Origin: an uncultured Flavobacteriaceae bacterium
GTDB taxonomy: Bacteria; Bacteroidota; Bacteroidia; Flavobacteriales; Flavobacteriaceae
Length of the DNA: 64,000 bases
Assembly (NCBI GenBank): GCA_947504035.1
Contig: CANNGA010000004.1
Span: forward strand, 186,001-250,000
Direction of reading: 5' to 3'
The notes under the pieces were generated by a model. It ran no database searches. It was not told the origin of the DNA and saw only the letters and a list, made by a program, of their open reading frames with translations. Numbering within the stretch: the stretch's first letter is position 1; each line of letters opens with the position of its first letter. Both the position numbers and the translations under genes were made by a program. Positions 28,434 to 38,589 of this stretch are shown piece by piece.

Positions 28434-28931
28434 TTAACGTTTTAAAAAACTTTCATAGGTTAAGGCTTGGTCAAGGAAAATTTCTATTTGTCCCTTAAAA
28501 GCTTGTATCGCAGTAGGCTTTATGCCTGTAGATTTATCTTTGTTTTTCATTTTTCTTAAGGTTTTCGATAGGGCTTCAAAGGCAAAAGCACTGGGATAGT
28601 CTCCTGAGAGTGTGTTGCCTCTTGTACCTAGCAATTCATTTATTTTTTTGGTGGCAATATGTTTAGGAACAGGACGTGCTTTAGCCTTAATTTTTAAAGC
28701 ATCATAAGCTCCAATTAAATGGTTATAGGTGTCTTCACGTTTTGAAAAATCAGTAGCGGTAGTGCCTTGAGCGACCAGAGCAAAAAAGCGCATAGTAGCT
28801 TCGCTTGTTATGCTTACCGTTTCGACGATTGCTTTATCGTATTCTGGAGCTAAACGTGTTTTGCAACCTGTAATTGTAATGCTCACTATTAGAAAGCATA
28901 ATGGTAATAGCGTTTTTCTTAGTACAAGCAT
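28434..28931 (-). CDS. Hypothetical lipoprotein downstream of the eCIS
   Basis: A 165-residue predicted lipoprotein. Residues 1-22 form a signal peptide with lipobox ITGC; the lipidated Cys is at about 23. The mature part is a largely helical domain with many Lys, containing RPVPKHIATKKINELLGTRG and no catalytic motif. It ends 4 bases before the next small gene and starts about 200 bases after the last gene of the eCIS operon on the same strand. It could be an envelope attachment point or a spanin-like release factor for the particle, but the sequence does not decide. Confidence 0.75.
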   Translation of the reverse strand: MLVLRKTLLPLCFLIVSITITGCKTRLAPEYDKAIVETVSITSEATMRFFALVAQGTTATDFSKREDTYNHLIGAYDALKIKAKARPVPKHIATKKINELLGTRGNTLSGDYPSAFAFEALSKTLRKMKNKDKSTGIKPTAIQAFKGQIEIFLDQALTYESFLKR

Positions 28932-29133
28932 GTCTTGAAATTTGGGTTGGAAATTAGATGTATAAGGAGTAATTTATACTTTGATAATGTTGTTTTTTGG
29001 GGCAAATTACAAAAGTTTTTTCGTTTTAGAAGACCATCAAGAGCTATGTTTTATTACGTTGTAATATTAGAAGTCTTTTGTTGTTTTCCAATATAGTGCA
29101 GTTTGTGACGCATAGGTTTTAGTCTCGAAAAAC

Positions 29134-29373
29134 TTAGGTTTTCCCCCAATTGTTTTTACACAGCTTTACACTCCCTTTTACGATTTTAAGCATAGCCTGT
29201 ATAAAAATGAGAAGTCCGTAGAAGCCCATACCATGTTTCCAATGCAGGGATGTATTGAAGATATTATCTTTATACAGTTGTTCTAAACCAATAACGATTA
29301 GATCTATAGCTATAAAAAGTTGTGTCACGGGGTGTTCTAGAAATTGTTCTAGGTAGGTTATTACTTTTTTCAT
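29134..29373 (-). CDS. Small two-helix membrane protein (eCIS operon end)
   Basis: A 79-residue protein with two probable membrane helices: TQLFIAIDLIVIGLEQLY at about 17-34, and GFYGLLIFIQAMLKIVKG at about 50-67. The ends are basic (KNNWGKT). Size and topology recall small holins, but no family is recognised. It is the last gene of the tightly packed operon, 12 bases after the PAAR-like gene. It may form a pore for release or anchor the system. Confidence 0.75.
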   Translation of the reverse strand: MKKVITYLEQFLEHPVTQLFIAIDLIVIGLEQLYKDNIFNTSLHWKHGMGFYGLLIFIQAMLKIVKGSVKLCKNNWGKT

Positions 29374-29385
29374 GATCTAATAAAG

Positions 29386-29775
29386 CTAACTTAATGTGAC
29401 ATCTTCTTCGCCAGCATCAGAAAATGAGATTTCACCAGCCCATGTACAGGCGCAAGTACTGTTATTATCTAATGCGGTAAGTCCGCCTATAGTGACATCT
29501 GCAATGCCTGGCGACCATGGTGTTACAGTGGCAGGTACACATGGTGCGGGAGTTTGTACGCCATTAGCGGCGGCAGTAGCTGCAATAACAGCAGGATTGG
29601 TTTCTGAAGAGCATTCACCAAAAGACATGATGTTCACCAAAGGGCTATAATCTTCTATAGTCGCAGCAGGCATACTGTCTGCATTAACTTCGTTGGTTGG
29701 TAAAATAGTGAGTGCCGAAGTCGCTGTACCATAAGAACAGCTAAGTGTAGCACCACTACAAGCTAAATTTGCCAT
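29386..29775 (-). CDS. PAAR-like spike tip protein (DUF4280)
   Basis: A 129-residue protein predicted to cap the spike of the injection system, the counterpart of Afp10. The DUF4280 pattern is clear: an N-terminal cysteine-rich strand (ACSGATLSCSYG), VNIMSFGECSSETNP, then TPAPCVPATVTPWSPG, and a C-terminal NNSTCACTWAGEISF. Paired cysteines could bind a metal as in PAAR tips. Unlike Afp, where the tip gene follows the baseplate gp25-like gene, here it comes after the ATPase gene near the operon end. Confidence 0.85.
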   Translation of the reverse strand: MANLACSGATLSCSYGTATSALTILPTNEVNADSMPAATIEDYSPLVNIMSFGECSSETNPAVIAATAAANGVQTPAPCVPATVTPWSPGIADVTIGGLTALDNNSTCACTWAGEISFSDAGEEDVTLS

Positions 29776-29786
29776 AGTTTATAGAT

Positions 29787-31169
29787 TTAATTAAACGTTT
29801 TATTAGATTTCTCGTATTCTTTCTTTATGCCTGTCATGATGGTGGCATAATCAATTTTTTTCTCGCCACTTTGAGCCGCTTTAATAGCACAATACCGCAA
29901 AACATTAATCATTTCGCCTCCAGATAACTCGTATTGAGCAGCAATAGTGTCTATGACCTGAGTTGCATTCTCAATGTCGAAATCTGTACTAAGCAAGTTT
30001 TCCCATAAACGCTTACGTTCTTTGTATTTAGGTTTAGGAAATTTAATGCTATTCTGGAAACGTCTTAAAAAGGCATCGTCGATATTGGTTTGCAAATTTG
30101 TGGCTAATATCACCAAACCATCAAAACTTTCTATGCGTTGCAACAAATAGGCAACTTCTTGATTGGCATGCCTATCGTTAGAGGTGTTGGTGTCGGTACG
30201 TTTACTAAATAGAGCATCGGCTTCATCAAAAAAGAGAATCCAGTGTTTTGCAGCAGCACTATCAAATAAACGGCCTAGGTTTTTTTCGGTTTCACCAATA
30301 TACTTAGAAACCACCATAGATAAATCGATTCGATACACTGGGACATCTATTGTTTTTCCTAATAGGGTAGCCGCTAATGTTTTTCCTGTACCTGGGGGGC
30401 CGTAAAACAAAACACGGTAACCAGGTTTTAGCGTTTTATCCAATGCCCATTCGTTAAGTATAAGGTGGCTGTGGGTAACCCATTGTTTAACGTCTTCTAA
30501 TTGGGTTTTTATACTGCTTTCAAGCACCAAGTCATCCCAAGTCATTTTAGTGAAAATGGCTTTAGCAGGGAATTTAGAGTTGTACTGCGGGCTATAAGTT
30601 TTATTGGTAATAATGATGCCCAAATACTCATCAGATACTTGTAAAGGTTCATGAAGTACTACAGGGTGTTTTGAGGCTTCCAAAACCCCTTCTTTATAAA
30701 GGCTGTTCGATTCATAAATAATTTTCATGAACTCAAGACGAATCTCTATATTGTCGGCACCACCTAATAAAAAACAAACGGTTTCTAAGGTCGGTACAAA
30801 ACCATGCTGTTTGTCGTCTTTAAGACCTCCAAATTCAGAAAATACAGTATCTAAGGACTTGTTTTTAATTAGAAATACATCGAGACTCTGCGGTTTAATA
30901 AGTCTTACCAGTGCCATAACAAGCGTAAGCCGTTCTTCGAAATTTAAATGAAGACGTCTTAGAATTGTCGCGTAACCCGATGTGTCTTCGGGGATAATCT
31001 CTGGAGGAGTTAAAGCTTTAACATTACTGTATTTCTGTTCGTTTTTAAAGTATAAAGCCAGTGCAACTTCTATAATAGCTTCTAACCAGAGCATATCATG
31101 TTGTAAGGTATGGGCGGCAGGCTTATGTATTAAGTTCTCCATATCACTTCTATTAATTGTGTCATCCAA
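29787..31169 (-). CDS. AAA+ ATPase of the contractile injection system (Afp15-like)
   Basis: A 460-residue ATPase. The N-terminal 200 residues are specific to eCIS ATPases. A classical AAA+ module follows: Walker A GPPGTGKT (257-264), Walker B LFFDEAD (312-318), sensor-1 Asn358 in ATNLQ, and arginine fingers at 369-370 (FLRRF). In Afp/PVC systems this protein is needed for particle assembly and is not part of the final particle. Its start overlaps the end of the tape-measure gene by 40 bases. Its presence separates the locus from phage tails and R-type pyocins, which lack it. Confidence 0.95.
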   Translation of the reverse strand: MDDTINRSDMENLIHKPAAHTLQHDMLWLEAIIEVALALYFKNEQKYSNVKALTPPEIIPEDTSGYATILRRLHLNFEERLTLVMALVRLIKPQSLDVFLIKNKSLDTVFSEFGGLKDDKQHGFVPTLETVCFLLGGADNIEIRLEFMKIIYESNSLYKEGVLEASKHPVVLHEPLQVSDEYLGIIITNKTYSPQYNSKFPAKAIFTKMTWDDLVLESSIKTQLEDVKQWVTHSHLILNEWALDKTLKPGYRVLFYGPPGTGKTLAATLLGKTIDVPVYRIDLSMVVSKYIGETEKNLGRLFDSAAAKHWILFFDEADALFSKRTDTNTSNDRHANQEVAYLLQRIESFDGLVILATNLQTNIDDAFLRRFQNSIKFPKPKYKERKRLWENLLSTDFDIENATQVIDTIAAQYELSGGEMINVLRYCAIKAAQSGEKKIDYATIMTGIKKEYEKSNKTFN

Positions 31170-34100
31170 CTTAGTTTTAATTGTGCTATAGACCAGGGAA
31201 TGGTATCTAAGAGCATATCGAAAGAGCGTGCTTCAACGTTTAGAACGTATTTTTGATCTTCAATAGTAATACGACCAGGTCTGCATAAAAAAGACCCTCT
31301 TAAACCCTCTATTGACGTATTTCCTATAGTGGACCAATGCGAAATAATTGCTTTAAGCATACCATCTATTACTGTTTTTTCAGAAGCAGATAATTCAAAC
31401 CTTTCCGGTACTGGGGCATAAATAGGCATACCACAAATGATTTTATTGAGAATTAAATCCTGTTCTTGAGCGCTTACATTACCAGTGGCGGCATATTGTA
31501 AAGCATATAGTGCCTTATACAGACAGCTGTCGCTTACAAAAGTACCGTTGTTTAGAAGTTGCATACGATCGAACAACATAGGGATATAAGGTGCTATGAT
31601 AATTAGACCCGCATTTTCAATAAAAATGGCGTCTCCGATGGTGTCCTCTTCTTCTCTAGTTTCTGGCATAAGCTGCTCTGCTTTTAGAGCTGTTGTATCT
31701 AGATCTAATAAAGGGTGCAAATGTGTAGCTATACTTGGTAATAGTTGCTGTGTTGTATCTAATAGCGTTTTAAAAAAGCTGCGTTTCGAAGGGAAGGCAG
31801 GTACTTTATGTAGACTTTCATAAAAAATTGCAGTCCAGGTGTGTACGGTTCTATGGTGTTGTGCTTGTATGGCGCTATTTAAAAATAACTTATCTATAAA
31901 ACGAATCCAAATGTGCTGGTAGGCTTTCGCATTCAATGCGGTTCGAAGTGCTTTAAAGAGTTCAAAAAAACGAAGTAGCATATGGTGATCAGCTATTGGA
32001 AACACTAGGGTTAAAGCACGCTTTTGGGCACTAAAATTTAAGCGCTCTATAAGCTGTTTTCTAAATGAAATCTGTTTTAAATAAAAATACAGAAGTTCTG
32101 GCTGCGTTGTAGAGAGCGTATTTAAATCTTCAATAAGTATTTTGCTATTTACAGTGTTAATAGCAGTACTCCAACTACGTGTAGTTTGAAGTTGTGTCAT
32201 GCTATTTTGAAGTGTTGTAAGTGGCGAGATTACCTGATTAGAAAGCCATATTATTAACGCTTTATGATGTTGTGAATCTGCATGATACGCTTTTAAACGT
32301 TCTAGGAGCAACTGTTCCACATGGTGTTTCGCACACTTAAAAGCTTTAGTGACCTGTTGTAAAAAACGTTGTGTTAACTGTACGCTATCTACTGAGGGTG
32401 TTTTTAAAACGGTTTTTAATAGATCTAATTTTAAAGCCGTGTAAAAAGCTGGTGGAATTTGTGCCAGTCCAGAGAGGTCTCCTTTTAAAAGTGAGACGAA
32501 GAGGTCATGTGTAGCTATAGTGGGTAGTGCAGCGACAGATTGTATATGACTAAGCATACTGTTAAAGGTAGGTGTATCTAACTGAGTAACGAAATGGTTT
32601 TGGTATTGTGCTGTTTTAAAGTGGGCAATTAGTAGTTCAGGAAACACATCTAAAGCGGTTCTAATGCTGTATTGAAAAGTCGCAATTGACTTTGAAGTTG
32701 CCCACCACGGCAATTTACCATGATTCATATAGTAGATAGAAAGTTCTATAGCATAAACATTAGAGTTGGCGTGTGGCGCTGTTGTATTGTTTGTATTTGG
32801 TATGAGTTTTAAAAACGTAAAGAGCCCTTCTGGAACTTTCCATTCGGTTTGCATGTTTTTAAATGTACTGATAATGGTTGTTTCCGAAACCTTAAATGTT
32901 TTAGAAAAGGCCGCAATGTTTTGAGCAATGCAGGTACTTAAGTCTTCTATGTCACGCTTAAAAAAGGCATTAAGTAACGTGTTTAAGAGCTGTTTATAGT
33001 TGCTTTTAGAACTATTGTTTTTGGCTTTAGGCAGCGCCTTAAACGCATAGCTGTCTTTAGACTGTAATCTCTTTTTAGCATGCAAAATAACCGCCTTAAG
33101 TTTGGGGTCTACAACTAATAATGTTGCGATATGTTCCGTTTCATTTAAAAGCGTATGTGTGTCTTTACCTTTTGCTTCCACAGCGATAAGCCGTAATACC
33201 AGCCACTCGCTTAGTGTCTCTAAAGCAGCTAGTTTATGTTGTGAATAGCGTTCTACTAAAGCTAAAGTTAATTTAAAAGTAGTACTGTTATAGTAGCGGC
33301 ACGGCCTTAATAACCTCTCAAATTCGGCTTGGGTTAATACCTTAACACCTTGGTAGTACGAATGTAAAGCCTTAGCGTGAGCTGTTAAATGTGTTGAATA
33401 CTGTTCTAACTTTGGGACATAAGGTTGAAGTGCTTTTAACGTATCCAGATGTTTTAAAAGACCTTGTTGTGTTTTGTAAGTATCTGTTTTTGTACTATGG
33501 ACTACGGTAAGAATAAAGGGAGCATCAATAGTTATGGTTTTTAAAATTTGGTGTAAAAAGGCGTCTATGCCGTGTGTGGCATGTTCACTATGCTGTCTAT
33601 AAGCGTGTAATGCTAATGTTCCAAATTGAGCATTAAGAGACGTTAGAGTAGAGGAGGTTAGATTTAATGTTATTGCAGAAGCTTTTAAAGCCGTATAAAA
33701 TGCTGTGATAGTTTTAAAAACAGCAAATGGCGCTTGTGTTATGATGTCATAAAGTAGTGGTGCAGGGAAGCGTTTCGTTAGTGCAATGAGACGTTCGGGT
33801 TGTGCTTTGAGGTGTGATAAAAAGAGCGTGAAAAATGCTGTTTTATCATGTACTAAAGCCGTAGCGATTTGTGTGTAAAAATCAGGCTCACGTGTTAGTG
33901 AACTTTGTTCTGGCAATGCATGGTGTTTTAGAAAAAAGTCTAAGGTTTCCAAAAAAGGAATCGTATCAGCATTTAAGCCATTCTGTGAATTGGTAGGATC
34001 TACTCGAACCTCATCATAAAGGTTTAAAATGTGATGCTCAAAATAGGAAGAAGTAGTTAATGTGTTTTGCTTTGGGGTGATCCCAGATGCGATAGCGCCA

Positions 34101-34879
34101 AGCAAATCTTTATAAGTAAGATTGTAACGTGCTGCTATTTTAGAGATGAGGTATTTTAAAAAATGAGGTCTGTTGGAGTGGTCTTTATTAGTGGTAAGTA
34201 TATAACTAAGTATAAGTTCCCAAACGACTTGTTTAAACAACAATGTACTTGCCGCAAGCATAGGCGCTTGCGCTTGGTAACTTAATAGCTGTTTGCGCGT
34301 TGTATTTATAAATGTTCCTTCGTTTTTTTGAACAGCGTCTACTAGAGCTTCTAAAGCCATATCGCTAAATTGAGAACTTAAGCGTTGCCGTATAGCAGCT
34401 TGCGGTTCTGAGGTTTTGAAATGCTGTACAAGTGCATCTTTATCATCTTGTAGTACTTTTAATAAAAGGTCTTCTGGTGTTAAACCCGTAGTTGAACGCC
34501 AAGGCAAGTAACCATAATTTAGAAAGAAAAGTAATTGCTCTAATTGTACGTGTGTTACAGGCGACCGGTTACCAGTAATCAAGGCGTTGTATACCGTGGT
34601 GTTAGATTTAAAAAAGGCACTAAAATGCGCTTCAATTTTATACGCCAATTCATTTTCAAAGTTAGAAGCCGATAAGGTTCCCAAATCTAATGTAATACGA
34701 TCGTATTGATCGTGGTACTGTGGCGAATGGTGGGCGTCCATAACCTTTGTGAGAATGTTTTGAATCTTATGCTCTTGCAATTGGCTCATTTTAGATTGGT
34801 AAGTGTGGGCTTCACTTTCCTCATCTAGCGTAATCGCGTATTCTAAACGTTTTATGATATGTGTTGTAGCTGCTTTCAA
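31130..34879 (-). CDS. eCIS tape-measure protein (Afp14-like)
   Basis: A very large (1249 aa) helical protein. The first 90 residues hold the conserved opening of this family in Bacteroidota, with MSQLQEHKIQNILTKVMD and DRITLDLGTLSASNFENEL. The rest consists of repeated helical segments, several with the pattern LxFFLxxGxLPWW/R (for example LLFFLNYGYLPWRS and SIYYMNHGKLPWWATS). In contractile injection systems the tape measure sets tube length and lies inside it; its length suggests a long particle, but scaling is uncertain because much of the protein may be removed or folded. It starts 6 bases after the Afp12-like gene. Confidence 0.88.
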   Translation of the reverse strand: MKAATTHIIKRLEYAITLDEESEAHTYQSKMSQLQEHKIQNILTKVMDAHHSPQYHDQYDRITLDLGTLSASNFENELAYKIEAHFSAFFKSNTTVYNALITGNRSPVTHVQLEQLLFFLNYGYLPWRSTTGLTPEDLLLKVLQDDKDALVQHFKTSEPQAAIRQRLSSQFSDMALEALVDAVQKNEGTFINTTRKQLLSYQAQAPMLAASTLLFKQVVWELILSYILTTNKDHSNRPHFLKYLISKIAARYNLTYKDLLGAIASGITPKQNTLTTSSYFEHHILNLYDEVRVDPTNSQNGLNADTIPFLETLDFFLKHHALPEQSSLTREPDFYTQIATALVHDKTAFFTLFLSHLKAQPERLIALTKRFPAPLLYDIITQAPFAVFKTITAFYTALKASAITLNLTSSTLTSLNAQFGTLALHAYRQHSEHATHGIDAFLHQILKTITIDAPFILTVVHSTKTDTYKTQQGLLKHLDTLKALQPYVPKLEQYSTHLTAHAKALHSYYQGVKVLTQAEFERLLRPCRYYNSTTFKLTLALVERYSQHKLAALETLSEWLVLRLIAVEAKGKDTHTLLNETEHIATLLVVDPKLKAVILHAKKRLQSKDSYAFKALPKAKNNSSKSNYKQLLNTLLNAFFKRDIEDLSTCIAQNIAAFSKTFKVSETTIISTFKNMQTEWKVPEGLFTFLKLIPNTNNTTAPHANSNVYAIELSIYYMNHGKLPWWATSKSIATFQYSIRTALDVFPELLIAHFKTAQYQNHFVTQLDTPTFNSMLSHIQSVAALPTIATHDLFVSLLKGDLSGLAQIPPAFYTALKLDLLKTVLKTPSVDSVQLTQRFLQQVTKAFKCAKHHVEQLLLERLKAYHADSQHHKALIIWLSNQVISPLTTLQNSMTQLQTTRSWSTAINTVNSKILIEDLNTLSTTQPELLYFYLKQISFRKQLIERLNFSAQKRALTLVFPIADHHMLLRFFELFKALRTALNAKAYQHIWIRFIDKLFLNSAIQAQHHRTVHTWTAIFYESLHKVPAFPSKRSFFKTLLDTTQQLLPSIATHLHPLLDLDTTALKAEQLMPETREEEDTIGDAIFIENAGLIIIAPYIPMLFDRMQLLNNGTFVSDSCLYKALYALQYAATGNVSAQEQDLILNKIICGMPIYAPVPERFELSASEKTVIDGMLKAIISHWSTIGNTSIEGLRGSFLCRPGRITIEDQKYVLNVEARSFDMLLDTIPWSIAQLKLSWMTQLIEVIWRT

Positions 34880-34885
34880 TACGAA

Positions 34886-37756
34886 TTAGTGACTAGGGGT
34901 TAATGTTTGCAATAGCTTTATAAGTTCATAAGCATTGTATGTGAAATCCTTAGAGGCATTACTATGTTGCAATACTGCCAGCCATTTAAAATAGAAGGTT
35001 TCAAACAGGTGCATATGTTTGTAATCCATCCAATAGGTGGAAGCCTGTATATGTATGGGGACCTCTTCATAACAGGTGTTTTCAAAGCTATTTCTGAAAT
35101 TTTCATTTTGAAAACGCACTGGCCATGACGGTAAGATAAAACTGAGTCTAAATGTGAAAAAGGATTCGTTTACGGGGTGCGTATCATAATAGACATAACA
35201 GGAGGTGGCAGCTTCAAGATCGGCAATATCATAAGCAAAGTCCTCTTGTTGCAGGTCTTTTAAGTATTGCGATACGAGAGCTTCAGAAGGAAACGACTGC
35301 TGAGATACGGCAAGACGTTCACCATTGGCCCCTTTTAAACTAATGGTATATCCCGAAGCTTCTTTATGACTTTCAAATTGCAATCGATGCTCTAAAACAC
35401 CTTCTAATAGAGACGTGACGTTGGCGTTGCGAACAGCAAATGTGGCGGTTTCAGGATGAGTGAATATAAGATCTAATTTAGAGTTTATTTGGCTAAAATC
35501 TACCGTAAAACCAAAATGTTTACCGCTATAAGCGGGGAGTAAAAGGACATGTTCTAACATAAAAAAACCTTCACTTTTCTGACTCAAATCTACGAGGTAT
35601 GCTATGGTTTTATGTATTGCTTGTTCAGCCTCGGTTTCGGTTTTTGTACTATGGGCGACATAAGCTGTGCCATTGGTAGTGTGATGAAGAACATGGTATT
35701 GCGTTTTTTTACGATCTGCTTGTACAATCTTGTAACGTTCTGCAAGGATACCTTCACGCAACACGTATTCTAGAATACTGTCTTTATCTCCTACATAGTG
35801 CATGTAGCGGCGTAAATTTTCTTGAACATCTTCTTTTATATTGACTGTTTTTGAAGTTACTGTAATTGGTGTTTCTTTTGGGGTAGCCAAAGTAAGTGCT
35901 TCGATAACCACATCAATTTCTAAGGCTTCAGGATGTATGTGTATACCAGAGTCTGCAATGGTTTGCGAGAGGGGTTTAATTTCAAAATTAGCAATTCCCA
36001 TAAGCAAGGCTATTTTTTTTAGAATCCCTGGGGTATCTTGCTGTGTTTTGTTGTCTGGGAGCAGAGCTGCACTATGATAGTTAAAAGATTTAGATCTGTT
36101 ATAACTAATGGCTGCATAATTTTTAACGAGCTCTTGTTTAACAGCTAAAAACTTGTCTTTAAAATGTGTTGCAGGCATGGCAGAACCATAACTTGTCGTA
36201 TTAATTTTAAATAGAGCAAACGTTTTAAAGGTTTCGCTGTGTCTTGCTAATAGGTGGTCTGCTATCTTATCGAGACGTTCTGGCGCGTGCTCATCAAAAA
36301 GAGCATTTAGATTATGGGTGACCTGCGTCCAGTAGTTTAGAATTTCGGTGTCTGTGTCTACGTTATACATTGCTGGGGGTGCCAGTAATTCTAGGAGTGC
36401 TTTTGCATCGGGTAGGGTATTCGTAAAATAAGATTGTTCTGTGTTATTAGCAACATCATAAAGGGTGTAGATATGACTAAGTTGGGCTAGAAAATTAATA
36501 ATAACTTGATCGAAAGGCAATAGATAACCTTGCAATTGCTTTACCTGTGCTTGTCTTAATGCTGTTGCTTTAGAACCGATACCTCTATCGCCTACACCAT
36601 AAATTTCGGGCAATTGTTTTCGAATAGGGAAATGGTAATTAATATCCTGTACTTGTCCTTCTGGGATAGGAATACTATTTAGAGAATTAGAGGCTGCTTT
36701 AAATTTACTGGCATCTAATGCTTGAATAAAAGCAAGTTGCTTTTTAGTGGCCTTTAAATCGGGTTTAAAGGAGACGCCAGAGTTTTCGAAAATTAAACCA
36801 TCGTTTGTTTCTGGAAATAGAACACGCGCTGTTGTATGCTTAGGCATTTCAAAACGTTCTCTAATGCTATGTTGGGTTTGGCTTGCCGTATCTACATAAT
36901 GCAATTGGAAATCGTTTATGGTTACAACTCCAGAAATTTTAGAGATGCGCTTTATAATTTCTGAGACTTCTATAATTTGAAGTGGTTCTTTTAAATCTTC
37001 ATCTTTTATAAAACCATTAGAGAGCAATGGGCCGTTAAAAATAGTATTGGTATCTAGCGCTTCATTTTGCAACTGACGCAATGCATAATAACCGACTTCT
37101 GGGGCTAGATAGTCATTAATTTTATAGAGAATACGGGCTAAAACTTCTTCACTATCTACTAAATCTAAGAGCGTTATTTTTAAATCAACTTTAAATGTTA
37201 AAGAGCGATACACTTCTATACTATGTAAGCGTTCACACAGGTTACGATGGGTGTTGTATAAGTGGTGTATTTCGTTAGTAATACGCTTGTTTTCTGAAAT
37301 TTCTTCAGCAGAATTAGATTGGTATTCGTATTTTTCAACATAAACCTGTAAAAGCCCTTTAATTGTATCTAATGCGGTATCACCTGTAGTTACAGGTTTA
37401 ATCCAGACATTTTTAACATTAGTAACTTGGTCAATCCATAGTTTTCTGTAATCGTTAAAGGTAACGGGGTTTGTCGTTAAAATATCAGAAGCCGTAAATA
37501 GGCCATTATCACCAGATACTAAAGGACGCCCTTTAGACGATTGTAATATATCTTGAACAGGCAGTTTTATTTTATGCGCTATTTCTGTAATGGCATAAGC
37601 GATATTTTCTAATAGGGTAACGCCTGGATCGTGCTCGTTATAATCAGTCCATACGCCACCACTTAGCTTTTGTAAAATTTCTAAAGCTTCCTCGTGCAAA
37701 CTTTCATAAAGGCTACTGCCTTTCTTTAGTTTAGAAATATACCCTTTATTGTTCAT
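34886..37756 (-). CDS. eCIS baseplate protein, Afp12-like
   Basis: A 956-residue baseplate wedge protein. The N-terminus has the conserved phrase YNEHDPGVTLLENIAYA (about 40-56), shared by gp6/gp7-like baseplate subunits of eCIS. Later parts are mixed alpha/beta with no enzyme motif. It starts 45 bases after the fibre-like gene and ends 6 bases before the tape-measure gene, the same order as afp12 to afp14 apart from the fibre. Assignment rests on this motif, size and position. Confidence 0.82.
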   Translation of the reverse strand: MNNKGYISKLKKGSSLYESLHEEALEILQKLSGGVWTDYNEHDPGVTLLENIAYAITEIAHKIKLPVQDILQSSKGRPLVSGDNGLFTASDILTTNPVTFNDYRKLWIDQVTNVKNVWIKPVTTGDTALDTIKGLLQVYVEKYEYQSNSAEEISENKRITNEIHHLYNTHRNLCERLHSIEVYRSLTFKVDLKITLLDLVDSEEVLARILYKINDYLAPEVGYYALRQLQNEALDTNTIFNGPLLSNGFIKDEDLKEPLQIIEVSEIIKRISKISGVVTINDFQLHYVDTASQTQHSIRERFEMPKHTTARVLFPETNDGLIFENSGVSFKPDLKATKKQLAFIQALDASKFKAASNSLNSIPIPEGQVQDINYHFPIRKQLPEIYGVGDRGIGSKATALRQAQVKQLQGYLLPFDQVIINFLAQLSHIYTLYDVANNTEQSYFTNTLPDAKALLELLAPPAMYNVDTDTEILNYWTQVTHNLNALFDEHAPERLDKIADHLLARHSETFKTFALFKINTTSYGSAMPATHFKDKFLAVKQELVKNYAAISYNRSKSFNYHSAALLPDNKTQQDTPGILKKIALLMGIANFEIKPLSQTIADSGIHIHPEALEIDVVIEALTLATPKETPITVTSKTVNIKEDVQENLRRYMHYVGDKDSILEYVLREGILAERYKIVQADRKKTQYHVLHHTTNGTAYVAHSTKTETEAEQAIHKTIAYLVDLSQKSEGFFMLEHVLLLPAYSGKHFGFTVDFSQINSKLDLIFTHPETATFAVRNANVTSLLEGVLEHRLQFESHKEASGYTISLKGANGERLAVSQQSFPSEALVSQYLKDLQQEDFAYDIADLEAATSCYVYYDTHPVNESFFTFRLSFILPSWPVRFQNENFRNSFENTCYEEVPIHIQASTYWMDYKHMHLFETFYFKWLAVLQHSNASKDFTYNAYELIKLLQTLTPSH

Positions 37757-37801
37757 TGGTTTGTGTTGTCTAGCGCTGTTTTTATCAAAAATAAGTTAGG
37801 G

Positions 37802-38566
37802 TTAAAGGGGGTAATCCTCAAACAATTGGTTCATATCGTTATCCCATAATTTACTAATATGGAAACGTATATTATGTCCATGACCATAGTCTGACCGTGT
37901 TTTGAGTTGTAATTTGTAATTATAGGTTGTGCCTGTAAATCTTATGGCTATTTTGTTCCAAAACCAGCCATAATGTGCTTGTGTTTTTGATATTTTATGT
38001 CGAGATTTTCCAAAAGTACTTAGGGCATGTGCATGTAATAAAGCATAGCGTCCCGCCTTTTCTTTCCCTACTTGGGCTAGAACTTCAAAGGCAATACAAC
38101 CGTCTAAACCCGTAACGACGTCGTGCCATTGGCCATCGGCAGCTACTGTACCTATAGCATGTGTACCCACGCGCTTGGTAGCACCTAGTGTTCCTGCTAT
38201 TTCTAGAGTGGTTTTAGGGGTTTTAGTGCCAATACCAATAGTGCCAGATTTTTGAAATGTAATGGCAGGTGTGGCTTCTTTTTTCGTATCTGGAGCGACA
38301 ATAGACAAGCTTTTAGCATTGTCTTGATCTAAGGTAATACTCCATTCTGGAAGGTTGTTTTCTACGTTCTCATAAACACTAATAACACGGTTAGAGGTTT
38401 TGCCTTCTGGAGCAAGAATTAAACCGTCTTCTTCGTTTTTTGAGATGCCATCATCGATTTTATTAACCATAGAATCTATGAGGCTTGAGAAATTACTTTC
38501 TTTAGGTCTAGCGCCTGCACCAAATAATGACTTAAGGCTTTGTCTGTTTAATAATTTTATATTCAC
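37802..38566 (-). CDS. Tail-fibre-like protein in the eCIS operon
   Basis: A 254-residue protein without signal peptide. The central part carries SGTIGIGTKTPKTTLEIAGT (about 108-127), the repeat phrase typical of phage tail fibres and Bacteroidota fibre-like proteins. A globular C-terminal part follows (DGQWHDVVTGLDGCIAFEVLAQ; LKTRSDYGHGHNIRFHI). The N-terminal 100 residues would attach to the baseplate. It sits between the gpJ-like and Afp12-like baseplate genes, so it may be a short receptor-binding or baseplate-decorating protein. No other fibre candidate is in the operon. Confidence 0.7.
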   Translation of the reverse strand: MNIKLLNRQSLKSLFGAGARPKESNFSSLIDSMVNKIDDGISKNEEDGLILAPEGKTSNRVISVYENVENNLPEWSITLDQDNAKSLSIVAPDTKKEATPAITFQKSGTIGIGTKTPKTTLEIAGTLGATKRVGTHAIGTVAADGQWHDVVTGLDGCIAFEVLAQVGKEKAGRYALLHAHALSTFGKSRHKISKTQAHYGWFWNKIAIRFTGTTYNYKLQLKTRSDYGHGHNIRFHISKLWDNDMNQLFEDYPL

Positions 38567-38589
38567 AAGTTCTAAATGATATGAAATGG

